A stretch of DNA of 57,274 nucleotides from an uncultured Clostridia bacterium. GTDB lineage: Bacteria; Bacillota; Clostridia; Christensenellales; UBA1242. Location: positions 1 to 57,274 of the forward strand of contig CANQIX010000003.1 in assembly GCA_947624105.1 (NCBI GenBank). The letters are read 5' to 3'. The translations under genes were made by a program, and so were the position numbers. The notes beneath the pieces were generated by a model. It worked only from the letters and a program-made list of their open reading frames with translations, had not been told where the DNA came from and did no database searches. Positions 56,774-57,274 of the stretch are shown here, one piece after another (position 1 is the first letter of the stretch; every line of letters starts with the position of its first letter).

Positions 56774-56802
56774 TTGATTTTTAGTCTGGTATTTGGTATA
56801 TT
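56774..56802 (+). promoter_or_regulatory. Sigma-A promoter of the tRNA cluster
   Basis: TTGATT, 17-bp spacer, TATATT. Confidence 0.5.
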
Positions 56803-56858
56803 AATAGAGCAAGTTGTCAAAAAGTTCTTTATTTGAATATAACTTATTGACATTGTGT

Positions 56859-56933
56859 GCGGGAGTGGCTCAGTGGTAGAGCGTTGCCTTGCCAAGGCAA
56901 ATGTCGCGAGTTCGAATCTCGTCTTCCGCTCCA
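56859..56933 (+). tRNA. tRNA-Gly (GCC), CCA encoded
   Basis: GCGGGAG..CTTCCGCTCCA cloverleaf; anticodon loop TTGCCAA. Confidence 0.96.
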
Positions 56934-56987
56934 ATCTATGAAGTGGCGGGTTTGTATAATTTCTCAAATTCGCCATTTTTGTTAGAT

Positions 56988-57062
56988 GGTACCATGGCCA
57001 AGTGGTAAGGCAAAGGTCTGCAAAACCTTTATTCCCCAGTTCGAATCTGGGTGGTACCTCCA
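56988..57062 (+). tRNA. tRNA-Cys (GCA), CCA encoded
   Basis: GGTACCA..TGGTACCTCCA; anticodon loop CTGCAAA. Confidence 0.96.
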
Positions 57063-57100
57063 AAAAAATGCCCCAAAGTTTCTTTGGGGCATTTAATTAG

Positions 57101-57186
57101 GCCGGTGTGGCGGAATGGCAGACGCATGGGACTTAAAATCCCAAGTTCGAAAGGACGTGTGGGTTCGACCCCCACCACCGGCACCA
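57101..57186 (+). tRNA. tRNA-Leu (TAA), CCA encoded
   Basis: GCCGGTG..CACCGGCACCA; long variable arm; anticodon loop CTTAAAA. Confidence 0.96.
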
Positions 57187-57274
57187 ACAAAAAAATTGCA
57201 AACGATTTTTGGTGGGGGTTAAAAAGCTTCGCTTTTTTAGCAAAACTTTGTTTTGCACGAACCCACACTGTGTG

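Noticed and set aside
56707-57268. Minus-strand ORFs over the tRNA cluster (KTRFELATFALARQRSTTEPLPH, VVGVEPTRPFELG)
   Set aside because: Antisense translations of tRNA-Gly, tRNA-Cys and tRNA-Leu, commonly mis-annotated.

Overview
57.3 kb of an AT-rich, spore-forming Firmicutes/Clostridia-like chromosome, mostly housekeeping genes. It carries gerA-type germination genes, alr-rsmD-glmS, secDF, tex-mcsA-mcsB-clpC-hpf, murG, a type IIA topoisomerase pair, tsaE/tsaB/tsaD, alaS, fhs, tlyA-pyk, secG-rnr-smpB-ssrA, prfB with a +1 frameshift, ung, and four tRNAs. I saw no CRISPR array, transposase, prophage or classical defence island. The most interesting items are: (1) a 48-aa mini-McsA, absent from the ORF track, between tex and mcsB; (2) a tmRNA whose predicted tag ends in a tandem Ala-Tyr run, with smpB overlapping the tmRNA 5' end; (3) an 81/80-nt near-perfect direct repeat containing the 3' end of tRNA-Lys and its terminator, flanking a hairpin-rich segment that may be a structured RNA or mobile-element scar; (4) a ParC/GyrA-like subunit with a 142-residue charged N-terminal extension holding a sliding-clamp-binding-like motif (QLDLW); (5) an amidohydrolase-fold protein that appears to have lost its metal ligands; (6) an ABC ATPase with degenerate catalytic motifs; (7) an AlaRS lacking the C-Ala domain; and (8) several acidic or zinc-ribbon proteins of unknown function. 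All assignments come from reading the sequence and remembered family motifs; no searches were run.
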